A model generated the notes under the pieces. That model was not told where the DNA came from and made no database searches. It saw only the letters and a list, made by a program, of their open reading frames with translations. Position numbers and translations under genes: made by a program. DNA of 40,794 bases, taken from the NCBI GenBank assembly GCA_018613035.1, contig JAGGRA010000002.1, forward strand, positions 1 to 40,794. The letters run 5' to 3'. How positions within the stretch are numbered: the stretch's first letter is position 1; every line of letters starts with the position of its first letter. This DNA comes from Pseudomonas sp. ISL-84. GTDB taxonomy: Bacteria; Bacillota; Bacilli; Bacillales; Cytobacillaceae. This document shows, one piece after another, positions 7,309 to 15,196 of this stretch.

Positions 7309-8489
7309 TATGCCTTTTGACTCCGTCTTCGTTCAAGGAAACGGCCGATCCGCTTTATGGCCTCCTGCAGCTGTTCCATAGACGTAGCATAGGAGCAGCG
7401 CACATGTCCTTCCCCGCTTTCTCCAAAGATATTGCCTGGCACGACTGCTACTTTTTCTGCCAATAATAGCTCTTCTGCAAATTCTTCAGAGGTCAAGCCT
7501 GTACTTTCAATAGACGGAAACGCATAAAATGCTCCACCCGGCACATGACATGTTAATCCTAGCTCATTAAGTGACTGAACGAAATAGTTCCGCCTGCGCC
7601 TGTAGCTTTTTTTCATTTCTTCTACATCTGCCCTGCCTGTTTTTAAAGCTTCCAGGGCAGCGAATTGCGCCATAGTCGGAGCGCACATCATGGCATATTG
7701 GTGGATTTTAAGCATAGCCTGGGAGATTTCCTCCGGCGCGCAAACAAATCCCAGCCTCCAGCCTGTCATCGCAAACCCCTTTGAAAACCCTGAAATTAAA
7801 ATCGTTCTTTTCCGCATTCCGCTGATGGCAGCAAAGCTTGTATATTCTCCCTCATAAGCCAGCTCTGCATAAATTTCATCTGCCAGCACTAGCAGATCAT
7901 ACTTTTCTGCGATCTGCGCAATTTCCTCGAGCTCACTTTTGCTAAGCATTGTTCCTGTCGGATTATTCGGAGAACAAAGCATAATCGCTTTTGTCCGTCC
8001 TGTGATTGCTTTATCCAGCTGTTCAGGCTGAATTTTAAAACCGAACTCTTTTAGCGTTTGCACTTGTACAGGCACTCCGCCCGCAAGAGCTACCAAGGGG
8101 ACATAGGAAACAAAGCTAGGTTCGACAACAATTACTTCGTCACCGGGATCAAGGATGGCTCTTAGAGCAATATCCAAGGCCTGGCTCGCACCGACTGTGA
8201 CGATGATTTCCTTTTCAGCAGAATAGGACACACCGAAACTTTTCTGCAAATAACCCGCAATCTCTTCCCGAAGCTCCAATAAACCGGCATTGGCTGTATA
8301 AGAGGTATACCCTTGTTCAAGGGACAGGATCGCAGCCTCCCTTACAGACCAGGGCGTAACGAAGTCAGGCTCCCCCACACCCAGCGAGATAACGCCTTCC
8401 ATTCCTGCAGCCAGGTCAAAAAAGCGGCGAATTCCCGAAGGCTTCAGCTCTTCAACCGTTTTGGAAAGATACGTTTTAGTACGGTTCAT
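7308..8489 (-). CDS. alaT: Class I PLP-dependent aminotransferase, alanine transaminase AlaT (YugH)
   Basis: Fold-type I aminotransferase of 393 residues. The Schiff-base lysine is K237 in SGFSKGFAMTGWRLGF, the PLP-ring aspartate lies in VLADEIYAEL (about D204), the substrate-side asparagine in CSPNNPTGT (about N175) and the carboxylate-binding arginine is in HVRCSYA. It should interconvert pyruvate and alanine with glutamate/2-oxoglutarate. The start overlaps the alaR stop by one base (TAATG), so the two are translationally coupled as in B. subtilis alaRT (yugG-yugH). PatA-like aromatic or N-acetyl-diaminopimelate aminotransferase is the alternative on sequence alone; synteny with the Lrp gene and yugI favours AlaT. 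Confidence 0.85.
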   Translation of the reverse strand: MNRTKTYLSKTVEELKPSGIRRFFDLAAGMEGVISLGVGEPDFVTPWSVREAAILSLEQGYTSYTANAGLLELREEIAGYLQKSFGVSYSAEKEIIVTVGASQALDIALRAILDPGDEVIVVEPSFVSYVPLVALAGGVPVQVQTLKEFGFKIQPEQLDKAITGRTKAIMLCSPNNPTGTMLSKSELEEIAQIAEKYDLLVLADEIYAELAYEGEYTSFAAISGMRKRTILISGFSKGFAMTGWRLGFVCAPEEISQAMLKIHQYAMMCAPTMAQFAALEALKTGRADVEEMKKSYRRRRNYFVQSLNELGLTCHVPGGAFYAFPSIESTGLTSEEFAEELLLAEKVAVVPGNIFGESGEGHVRCSYATSMEQLQEAIKRIGRFLERRRSQKA

Positions 8490-8992
8490 TACGGAGACAC
8501 CACGATTCGTTTGTCATCTTCATTTTGTTCAAAGATTGTTCCGTCATGCTTATACTTTTTCAAAATAAAATGAGTCGTTGTAGACAGGACCGAGTCGAGT
8601 GTTGACAATTTTTCAGAAACAAACCGTGCAACCTCATTCATGGAACGGCCCTCAATAATGACGGAAAGATCATAGGCGCCAGACATCAAATACACAGATC
8701 TTACCTCTTTAAAGCGATAAATTCTTTGGGCAACCTCGTCAAAGCCTACCCCGCGTTTAGGAGCCACCTTCACATCAATCATCGCGGTAACACCCTCATG
8801 CCCATCCACCTTCGACCAATCAATAACCGAATTATATCTGACTAAAACCTTTAATTCCTCAAGCTTTTCTAACGCCTCATTTGTCTCTTCAATGCTCAAT
8901 TCAGCCATTTTCGCAATGTCTTCAACGGGGATCCGCGCACTATTATTTTCTAAAATTTCCAAAATCTCTATTTGTTTATCTGTTAATTTCAT
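8489..8992 (-). CDS. alaR: Lrp/AsnC-family regulator AlaR (YugG)
   Basis: Lrp/AsnC protein of 167 residues: winged helix-turn-helix at about 1-55 (MKLTDKQIEILEILENN, VEDIAKMAELSIEETNEAL) and a RAM ligand-binding domain at about 65-145 containing VYLMSGAYDLSVIIEG. In B. subtilis it controls the alaRT operon. ATG at 8992 is chosen with GGGAGCGAC upstream; an alternative ATG at 9007 lies too close to its AAAGG. First gene of a two-gene operon with alaT (TAATG overlap). Confidence 0.87.
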   Translation of the reverse strand: MKLTDKQIEILEILENNSARIPVEDIAKMAELSIEETNEALEKLEELKVLVRYNSVIDWSKVDGHEGVTAMIDVKVAPKRGVGFDEVAQRIYRFKEVRSVYLMSGAYDLSVIIEGRSMNEVARFVSEKLSTLDSVLSTTTHFILKKYKHDGTIFEQNEDDKRIVVSP

Positions 8993-9038
8993 CTTTGTCG
9001 CTCCCATCCTTTAGTGATTTACTCTATAAAATAGTTCC

Positions 9039-9047
9039 ATTATAGCA
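9039..9047 (-). promoter_or_regulatory. Extended -10 promoter of alaRT
   Basis: Minus strand TGCTATAAT, a perfect -10 with the extended TG motif, about 45 bp upstream of alaR. I see no strong -35, consistent with an extended -10 or activator-dependent promoter. Confidence 0.65.
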
Positions 9048-9248
9048 AAAACGGCCGAAAATATATGCTTCACTTATATTATATTTTAAAATTTATAAAA
9101 TCCTATGTGTCAGGATGGAGATTGAGGGGAAAATATAGGGAAACATCCATTTTCGGGCCCATTTAGCCCGCTGAATCCAACGATCCTGCCAGGGCTTGCT
9201 GCCGCCCGTTAATTTCTTATCGTCTAAAAAGCAAGGAGGGGAACGCCA

Positions 9249-10088
9249 ATGGAAGAGATAGCATTTTCAGGAACAGAACCGATTAATGGTACTGAGGTTT
9301 ACTATGAGTATTATAAACACGAATCTTCCAGGGAAACCCTGGTCCTGCTGCATGGCTTCCTGTCATCCACGTTTAGCTTTCGCAGGCTGATTCCTCTATT
9401 GAAAACGGAATTCAATGTTGTTTCTATTGACTTGCCGCCCTTTGGCAAAAGCGGGAAGTCCCGGCAGTTTGTTTACTCATACAAAAACCTGGCAAAAACA
9501 GTCATCGTGCTATCAGAAAAGCTTGGCTTTGAAAAAGTTACATTAGTTGGCCATTCTATGGGAGGACAGATTGTTTTAAATGTCGCCCATTCCAGGCCTG
9601 AACTTGTAGACCAAGCGGTATTGTTATGCAGCTCCGGCTATATGAAAAGGATGAAACCCCATATTATCTTTTCCAGCTACATACCTTTCTTTCATTTGTA
9701 TGTAAAATTATATTTACAGCGTTCCGGGGTCAAGCAGAATCTGAAAAATGTCGTCCATGACCATTCCATGATCGATGACGAGATGCTCTATGGATATTTG
9801 TCGCCATTTTTAGAGGATGATATTTTCCGTGCACTAACCAGGATGATCCGCGACCGGGAAGGGGACTTGCCTCCGGCTGCCCTGAAAAGGATCGAAACTC
9901 CATGCCTATTAATTTGGGGAGAGCATGACAGGGTAGTCCCTCTTCACATCGGGAAAAGACTGAATAAAGATTTGAAGAACTCCAAGCTGGTTATTTTAAA
10001 AGATACCGGTCATCTCGTACCTGAAGAACGTCCGGAAGATGTCCTTCAGCATATAAAAAGATTTATGAAGACTGCAGAGAGCGTTTAG
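9249..10088 (+). CDS. yugF: Alpha/beta hydrolase YugF
   Basis: Alpha/beta hydrolase of 279 residues (B. subtilis YugF 273). Oxyanion-hole HGF at 35-37, nucleophile S103 in GHSMGG, acid D227 in WGEHDRVVP, and H255 in TGHLVPEE form a complete triad. There is no signal peptide, so it is cytoplasmic. The substrate is unknown; annotations as haloalkane dehalogenase-like are not supported. ATG follows AAGGAGGGGAACGCCA. It diverges from alaR and is followed by its own hairpin. Confidence 0.85.
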   Translation: MEEIAFSGTEPINGTEVYYEYYKHESSRETLVLLHGFLSSTFSFRRLIPLLKTEFNVVSIDLPPFGKSGKSRQFVYSYKNLAKTVIVLSEKLGFEKVTLVGHSMGGQIVLNVAHSRPELVDQAVLLCSSGYMKRMKPHIIFSSYIPFFHLYVKLYLQRSGVKQNLKNVVHDHSMIDDEMLYGYLSPFLEDDIFRALTRMIRDREGDLPPAALKRIETPCLLIWGEHDRVVPLHIGKRLNKDLKNSKLVILKDTGHLVPEERPEDVLQHIKRFMKTAESV

Positions 10089-10094
10089 ACGAAA

Positions 10095-10125
10095 AAACGG
10101 CAAACCGGGGAGGGCTGCCGTTTCA
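10095..10125 (+). terminator. Terminator behind yugF
   Basis: AAACGGCA (10095-10102) and TGCCGTTT (10116-10123) around a 13-base GC-rich loop; the T-run is short. Confidence 0.65.
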
Positions 10126-10154
10126 TTGCAGTCTAAACTGCGGTATTAGAATAA

Positions 10155-10415
10155 TTAAATGGTGCATGAACCATTATTCTTGATATCAAGAAGCTGGGCG
10201 GAGATTTCCTTGCATTTTTCCAAGGGGATGATCTCCTCAAAGGAGAATTCATATATGGATTGTATTTTCCTTGCAAGCTTGTCCCTATCATCGAGATCGT
10301 GAACAGCCTGGACTGAATCTGCGATTTCTGTATCATAATTGCCTGGTCCGATTCCAAATGGATCCCATTGATCCAGAGTGTGGACAAGCAAAAGGTTTGT
10401 TTGCTGAATTTCCAT
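10155..10415 (-). CDS. yugE: DUF1871 family protein YugE
   Basis: Small acidic cytoplasmic protein of 86 residues, the same length as B. subtilis YugE. The N-terminal VHTLDQWDPFGIGPGNYDTE segment is characteristic of the DUF1871 family, whose function is unknown. Start ATG is preceded by AAAGGTGATAAAGC. It is convergent with yugF and divergent from patB, matching the B. subtilis gene set at this locus. Confidence 0.8.
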   Translation of the reverse strand: MEIQQTNLLLVHTLDQWDPFGIGPGNYDTEIADSVQAVHDLDDRDKLARKIQSIYEFSFEEIIPLEKCKEISAQLLDIKNNGSCTI

Positions 10416-10533
10416 GCTTTATCACCTTTTATCGTTCGGCTGCCAGACTGAAGCCGCTTTGTTTTAATTTTTAGTATCAATATCATATCATAGAGTCAGG
10501 ATACATAAAAGAATCATATAGGCGGTGACAGGA

Positions 10534-11703
10534 ATGAATCAATTTAATTTTCATCAAAAAATCGCACGGGAAAATACAGCTTCTGTAAAATGGGATATGA
10601 CCAAGGCTGTTTTCGGCACAACAGATGTATTGCCAATGTGGGTGGCGGATATGGACTTTCAGCCACCTGAAGAAGTAAAGAAAGCACTTGAGGAAAGATT
10701 GGATCACGGCATCTTTGGTTATACATACGCGCCTGATTCTACTGCTGAAGCGATCGTACAGTGGCTCAAGCAGCGGCATAGCTGGGAAATTGAAAAAGAC
10801 TGGATCCTGTACAGCACTGGAGTCGTTCCTTCCATTGCCACAGCTATCCAGGCTTTTACTGAAAAAGATGATAAAGTGTTGCTTCAGTCTCCGGTTTATA
10901 CACCTTTTTTCGAAATGATTAAAAAAAATGAGCGTACAGTTGTTAATTCCCAGCTAAAGCTCGAAAACGGCAGATATGAGATTGACTTTGAGGATTTTGA
11001 AAGCAAGCTTAAGGAAGGCGTGAAGTTATTCCTGCTGTGCAACCCGCATAATCCGGGAGGGAGAATTTGGACTGAGGAAGAGCTGCTGAAAATCGGAGAG
11101 CTGTGCGTAAAATACGATTGTATCATTCTCTCGGACGAAATCCACTCCGATTTGATTTTCAAAGGAAATAAACATACACCGATTGCTTCTCTGGGTCAGC
11201 AACTCGCTGATATTACAGTCACATGCATCGCTCCGACGAAAACATGGAACCTCGCAGGAATCCAGGCATCCGCTGCAGTCATCAGCAATGAACAACTGCG
11301 GAAAACCTTCCAGGAGGAACAGGGCAAACAAGGCTTTTTCACCCTGTCCGCCTTCGGAATCATCGGTATGGAAGCAGCCTATCGCCACGGCGAAAAATGG
11401 CTGGATGGATTAATGGACTATCTGGAGGAAAACAAAAAGGCAGCCGCCAAGTTTATTAAAGAAGAATTACCTGGCATTACGATGATTGAGCCTGATGGTA
11501 CCTATTTATTATGGCTCGACTGCCGCGGGCTAGATATGACTGATGAGGAGCTTAGAAAGCAGCTGCTGGAAAAAGGAAAACTCGCCCTCGAACCAGGTCC
11601 AAAATACGGCCCAGGCGGTGAAGGATTCGTCCGCATGAACATCGCCTGCCCGCATGAGGTCTTGGCGGATGGACTGGCGAGACTGAAGAGAGCGTTTGGA
11701 TGA
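10534..11703 (+). CDS. patB: Cystathionine beta-lyase PatB (MalY/PatB family)
   Basis: PLP enzyme of 389 residues (B. subtilis PatB 387) that cleaves cystathionine to homocysteine, pyruvate and ammonia. N-terminal WDMTKAVFGTTDVLPMWVADMDF is split over residues 20-42 and is typical of the MalY/PatB group. The PLP lysine is K236 in APTKTWNLAG; SDEIHSDL (200-207) holds the ring-binding aspartate and NPHNPGG (170-176) the asparagine. ATG 10534 is preferred over the in-frame GTG at 10525 because AGGCGGTG then has a spacing of 7. A terminator follows directly. Confidence 0.88.
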   Translation: MNQFNFHQKIARENTASVKWDMTKAVFGTTDVLPMWVADMDFQPPEEVKKALEERLDHGIFGYTYAPDSTAEAIVQWLKQRHSWEIEKDWILYSTGVVPSIATAIQAFTEKDDKVLLQSPVYTPFFEMIKKNERTVVNSQLKLENGRYEIDFEDFESKLKEGVKLFLLCNPHNPGGRIWTEEELLKIGELCVKYDCIILSDEIHSDLIFKGNKHTPIASLGQQLADITVTCIAPTKTWNLAGIQASAAVISNEQLRKTFQEEQGKQGFFTLSAFGIIGMEAAYRHGEKWLDGLMDYLEENKKAAAKFIKEELPGITMIEPDGTYLLWLDCRGLDMTDEELRKQLLEKGKLALEPGPKYGPGGEGFVRMNIACPHEVLADGLARLKRAFG

Positions 11704-11714
11704 GATGGGGAATG

Positions 11715-11750
11715 AGCACGGAGGAAGGTTCCGTGCTTTTTTCTTTTTTA
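11715..11750 (+). terminator. Terminator of patB
   Basis: AGCACGGA (11715-11722) and TCCGTGCT (11730-11737) with a 7-base loop, followed by TTTTTCTTTTTT. Confidence 0.92.
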
Positions 11751-11762
11751 CTATTTGTTTTC

Positions 11763-12641
11763 TTTATGGCGACCATCTTCCTCTGCTTGTTTAGATTTTC
11801 GGCTTCATAAAATCTCTATGGCGACGTTTTCCTGCTGACTATTTAGATTTCCGGCTTCATAAACCCTCTATGACGACCTTTTCCTGCTGCCTTCTTAAAT
11901 TTTCGGCTTCATGAACCCTCTGTGGCGACCTTTTCCTGCTGACTACTTAAATTTCCGGCTTCATGAACCCTCTATGGCGACCATCTTCCTCTGCTTGCTT
12001 AGATTTCCGGCTTCATGAACCCTCTATGGCGATCATTCTCGGCTGCCTACTTAGATTTTCGGCTTCATGAACCCTCTATGATGACCATCTTCCTCTGCTT
12101 GCTTAGATTTCCGGCTTCATGAACCCTCTATGACGATCATTCTCGGCTGCCTACTTAGATTTCCGGCTTCATGAACCCTCTATGGCGACCATCTTCCTCT
12201 GCTTGCTTAGATTTCCGGCTTCATGAACCCTCTATGACGATCATTCTCGGCTGCCTACTTAGATTTTCGGCTTCATGAACCCTCTATGATGACCATTTCC
12301 TGCTGTTTACTTAGATTTCCGGCTTCATAAACCCTCTATGACGACCTTTTCCTGCTGACTACTTAAATTTCCGGCTTCATGAACCCTCTATGGCGACCAT
12401 CTTCCTCTGCTTGCTTAGATTTTCGGCTTCATGAACCCTCTATGATGACCTTTTCCTGCTGTTTACTTAGATTTCCGGCTTCATAAACCCTCTATGACGA
12501 CCTTTTCCTGCTGATTACTTAGATTTTCGGCTTCATGGACCCTCTATGGCGATCATTCTCGGCTGCCTACTTAGATTTTCGGCTTCATGAACCCTCTATG
12601 ACGACCTTTTCCTGCTGACTTCTTAAATTTTCGGCTTCATG
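11763..12641. repeat. Tandem array of seventeen 52-bp units
   Basis: The motif GGCTTCAT recurs at 11801, 11853, 11905, 11957 and so on to 12633, exactly every 52 bases with no insertion or deletion. Each unit has a conserved core of about 30 bp (TTAGATTTYCGGCTTCATGA then ACCCTCTATG) and a 22-bp segment of only four recurring types: A (CGACCATCTTCCTCTGCTT), B (CGATCATTCTCGGCTGCCT), C (CGACCTTTTCCTGCTGACT), D (TGACCATTTCCTGCTGTTT). From left to right the segments read A C C C A B A B A B D C A D C B C. 52 is not a multiple of 3, so no long reading frame crosses it. It lies between convergent patB and the NERD gene. Function unknown. Confidence 0.97.
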
Positions 12642-12686
12642 GAAGCCTAATAACAAAGATTTCTCTCTGACTGACAAATTTACTAT

Positions 12687-13613
12687 TCAATTTTGATCTT
12701 GCTTACTAACATAAAAAGAGTACTTTCCATGTCCTCGAATTTCATAATTCCTCGAAAGGATCCTTTGTATTACTTTAGTAGAACTAATTATACTGCACCA
12801 TTCATAAATATCATTTGAGGTAACCTTCCTTTCCGGAAACAGGGTTCTAAATTCATCCACGCTTCTCAGTACGGCGGATTCAAGTTCTTCTTTAGAGCCG
12901 CATTCTTTACATATTAAGGTGCCTTGTCTAAATGGAGCCAGAAAGGATGAACAAGATAGGCACGGGATCCCTTTTTCAAGCTGCTCATAGGTATATTCAG
13001 GAATTCGTAAATAAGGGTTCTCTTTCAAGCAACGAGAGATTAACTGTTCTGCAAACCTCATATTTCTTGCTTTTGTTGCTGCGGGCGTATCTTTTAATTT
13101 TTCTATAAAGCGGTTTAGTTGGGCGGGAAAAATAGCGGACAGGTTCTTTGGGGCTTGGTACAGTTGGAATCCGGGGTTAACGAATACGAGATTGGGTTTA
13201 ATGGGAATGTTGAAGCCAAGTTCTTTGAGGATTCCTCTTAAAAGTGTTTCGCTTCTTTGCAGCTGAAGGAGGGGACTTTTTATCTCTGCTTTTGAAGTTA
13301 GTGAATACCACCTCTCATTTTCAATGTAATAATCACCTTCATAATTTTTTACTTCAAAAATATAAATGGTATTGCTACTGATGAGCACTGCATCAATTTG
13401 AAACATTGTATTGTTGTTTTCCAGCAAAAGGTCATTCAAATGGATCCAATCATCCGGTAAATTCTCCAGCATCCTGTCAAACTGCAGTTCGCCAGCAGTG
13501 CCTTTTTCTAAATTAAGATAATGATTTTCATCCTTCGCTGATAATTCCAAACGGCGATACAAATAGCGTAACACTTTTAACTCTTCTGATTCAAAGCGAG
13601 GTTTAATAATCAT
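12687..13613 (-). CDS. NERD (nuclease-related domain) protein with zinc ribbon
   Basis: Protein of 308 residues. The N-terminal half carries a NERD domain of the PD-(D/E)XK-like type: GTAGE (E42), QIDAVLIS (D74) and IFEVKNYEGDYY (E87, K89), so nuclease residues look intact. The C-terminal half has a possible zinc ribbon CLSC...CKEC (C218, C221, C235, C238) followed by a helical region that may bind nucleic acid. No terminator is visible at its end, so transcription could run on into the 52-bp array. Start ATG has a modest ribosome site (AAGAAGGGTTG). NERD proteins are common in Bacillus, but their role is not settled. Confidence 0.8.
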   Translation of the reverse strand: MIIKPRFESEELKVLRYLYRRLELSAKDENHYLNLEKGTAGELQFDRMLENLPDDWIHLNDLLLENNNTMFQIDAVLISSNTIYIFEVKNYEGDYYIENERWYSLTSKAEIKSPLLQLQRSETLLRGILKELGFNIPIKPNLVFVNPGFQLYQAPKNLSAIFPAQLNRFIEKLKDTPAATKARNMRFAEQLISRCLKENPYLRIPEYTYEQLEKGIPCLSCSSFLAPFRQGTLICKECGSKEELESAVLRSVDEFRTLFPERKVTSNDIYEWCSIISSTKVIQRILSRNYEIRGHGKYSFYVSKQDQN

Positions 13614-13680
13614 ATTTCACAACCCTTCTTAAAGATAAATCCATTTTATGAAAATTCCACTATTTTAACAAGCAAAACAA

Positions 13681-13707
13681 ACCCCTTACCGGCTGCCAGT
13701 AAAGGGT
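13681..13707 (-). terminator. Terminator of the PH-domain gene
   Basis: Minus strand ACCCTTTACTGGCAGCCGGT then AAGGGGT and TTGTTTTG: a stem with one bulge and a modest T-run. Confidence 0.6.
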
Positions 13708-13711
13708 GGTA

Positions 13712-14086
13712 TTACAGTACATATTCAGCAAGAACGCTTTGTACTTCGTATATATTTAAGCTTTTGTTAAATTGCTTTTCAATTGGCTCTTCTGAACCTG
13801 AAATCCAAATCTTCAATTCTGCTTCCAGATCGAAACTGCCTGCGGTTTCAATGCTGAAGTGGGTAATGCTTTTATATGGGATGGAGTGGTATTCTACTTT
13901 TTTCCCTGTAATCCCCTGTTTATCTACCAGGATAAGGCGCTTGTTTGTAAAAATGAATAAATCGCGAACCAGCCGATAGGCTTTTTCCACTTGCTCACTC
14001 GGAGCCAGTACCGCTGCAAATTCACCCTGAACCTCTTCAATTTTCGCTTCAGAAGCATTGCCTATAAAACCATCGAATAATCCCAT
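13712..14086 (-). CDS. Bacterial PH-domain protein (bPH_1 type)
   Basis: Protein of 124 residues without membrane segments. The pattern VRDLFIFTNKRLILVDKQGITGKK followed by SIPYKSITHFSIETAG (given here in parts: DLFIFTNKRLILVD, then SIPYKSITHFSIET) is the hallmark of bacterial pleckstrin-homology domains of the bPH_1 family; these form small oligomeric rings of unknown function. ATG follows TTAAGGAGG. Monocistronic with its own terminator. Confidence 0.8.
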   Translation of the reverse strand: MGLFDGFIGNASEAKIEEVQGEFAAVLAPSEQVEKAYRLVRDLFIFTNKRLILVDKQGITGKKVEYHSIPYKSITHFSIETAGSFDLEAELKIWISGSEEPIEKQFNKSLNIYEVQSVLAEYVL

Positions 14087-14164
14087 GTAAAAAACCTCCT
14101 TAACAGGGTGTAATTCTATTATACGAATAATTCCGGAAATTTCCCAGCTTTCTGGTTATAAAAA

Positions 14165-14192
14165 AGCATCTCCCCTTAGCCGGGAAGATGCT
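14165..14192 (-). terminator. Terminator of sodC
   Basis: AGCATCT (14165-14171) and AGATGCT (14186-14192), followed by TTTTTTA on the minus strand. Confidence 0.88.
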
Positions 14193-14199
14193 CTTTGAA

Positions 14200-14763
14200 T
14201 TATCCTTCAGTTGATTGGTCATCCTGAGCCTTTTTCTGGCCCTTTTCGTCTTTATCCTTTGAAATCTTGCCGCATGCGATACGCTCTCCGGAATCACCAG
14301 CTGGCTGGGCCATGCCATCATCCATTCCTTCATGGATGACAATTGAAGTTCCTTCCTTGGTGAGCAGCGAGGTTTTGCCCTCTTTTAACGTAACTTGCGG
14401 AGCCATTAGATCAACCTTCACTTTGCCGTCATCCTCGACAATTAAATTGGGAAGGTCTCCTGCATGGGCGCCTTTCGGATGAAGCAGTCCGTGCTCCTTG
14501 TTGTCCGGATTAAAATGGTTTCCGGCTGATTTAAAATCAGGCGGCTCGCATTTCGCTTCTTCATGGATATGAATGGCGTGTTCTCCCGGCGGCAGGCCGT
14601 TTAGATCGAGACTCAGCATAACGCCGCTCGACTGTTCCTCCACCTTGATTGTACCTAAGGAATCTCCCACAGCATTAAACATTTCCACTTCCGTATTTGT
14701 AATGTTTTCTTCTGCACAACCAGCCAGAAGCAAAACAAAAACAAGCATCCAGGCTTTTCTCAT
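14200..14763 (-). CDS. sodC: Cu,Zn superoxide dismutase, lipoprotein
   Basis: Membrane-anchored extracellular SOD of 187 residues. Signal peptide with lipobox LLAGC (C16). Metal ligands by alignment to the known family pattern: Cu H65 and H67 (AIHIHE), bridging H83 (NHFNP), Zn H91, H100 and D103 (HAGD), Cu H144 (IVIHEGMDD), active-site R161 (GERIACG) and disulfide cysteines C72 and C164. All are present. B. subtilis YojM is reported to lack two copper ligands, so this copy should be a real superoxide dismutase. The C-terminal tail is very charged ([10 protein letters not shown]). ATG 14763 follows GATGGAGGATACAATC. Confidence 0.9.
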   Translation of the reverse strand: MRKAWMLVFVLLLAGCAEENITNTEVEMFNAVGDSLGTIKVEEQSSGVMLSLDLNGLPPGEHAIHIHEEAKCEPPDFKSAGNHFNPDNKEHGLLHPKGAHAGDLPNLIVEDDGKVKVDLMAPQVTLKEGKTSLLTKEGTSIVIHEGMDDGMAQPAGDSGERIACGKISKDKDEKGQKKAQDDQSTEG

Positions 14764-14861
14764 GATTGTATCCTCCATCAAGACATTTTGTCTTTAGTGT
14801 TGCCCAATCAATTTTTTGATAAACAGAGAATAAAAGAAAATGGACGGACCAGACAAAAAAA

Positions 14862-14882
14862 AGAACAGCTCTCAGCTGTTCT
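14862..14882 (-). terminator. Terminator overlapping the end of the small membrane protein gene
   Basis: AGAACAGCT (14862-14870), loop CTC, AGCTGTTCT (14874-14882), followed by TTTTTTTT on the minus strand. The stop codon of the gene lies inside the stem. Confidence 0.9.
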
Positions 14883-15084
14883 CTTCCTGCCCATTTTGCC
14901 TGCTCATGTGATCCTCAAGTTCCTTTGCCTTCGCAGCCTCGCGTTTTGAAACACGGATAATTAATCTCATTGTCAGGATGGCGGCAACTAAAAAGATGGC
15001 AAACGTAACGGCTGCAGGGCCGTATTCTGATTTATCTTCCGGAAAATATAGAAACAGCGACAGTACATACCATTGCAACATCAT
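14872..15084 (-). CDS. Small membrane protein, unknown function
   Basis: 70 residues. One or two membrane segments: a short hydrophobic start (MMLQWYVLSLFLYF) and a clear helix AAVTFAIFLVAAILTMRLII, then a charged cytoplasmic tail (KREAAKAKELEDHMSRQ). Start ATG follows AAAGGATAGAAT; a second ATG directly follows. Its own terminator supports expression. I do not recognise a family. Confidence 0.65.
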   Translation of the reverse strand: MMLQWYVLSLFLYFPEDKSEYGPAAVTFAIFLVAAILTMRLIIRVSKREAAKAKELEDHMSRQNGQEENS

Positions 15085-15196
15085 ATTCTATCCTTTCTGC
15101 AAAAGCAGTGGTTCAATGGTTTATTATATCAGCTATGAAAATACTGTCCAATTTTTTAGCGGTTGTTCAAATTTCTGGTTGATTGTGCCACTTTCA

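Noticed and set aside
11763-12641. CRISPR array
   Set aside because: There is a constant part and a variable part of suitable sizes, but the 'spacers' fall into four types that recur many times with point changes, and no cas genes are nearby. It is a minisatellite-like array.
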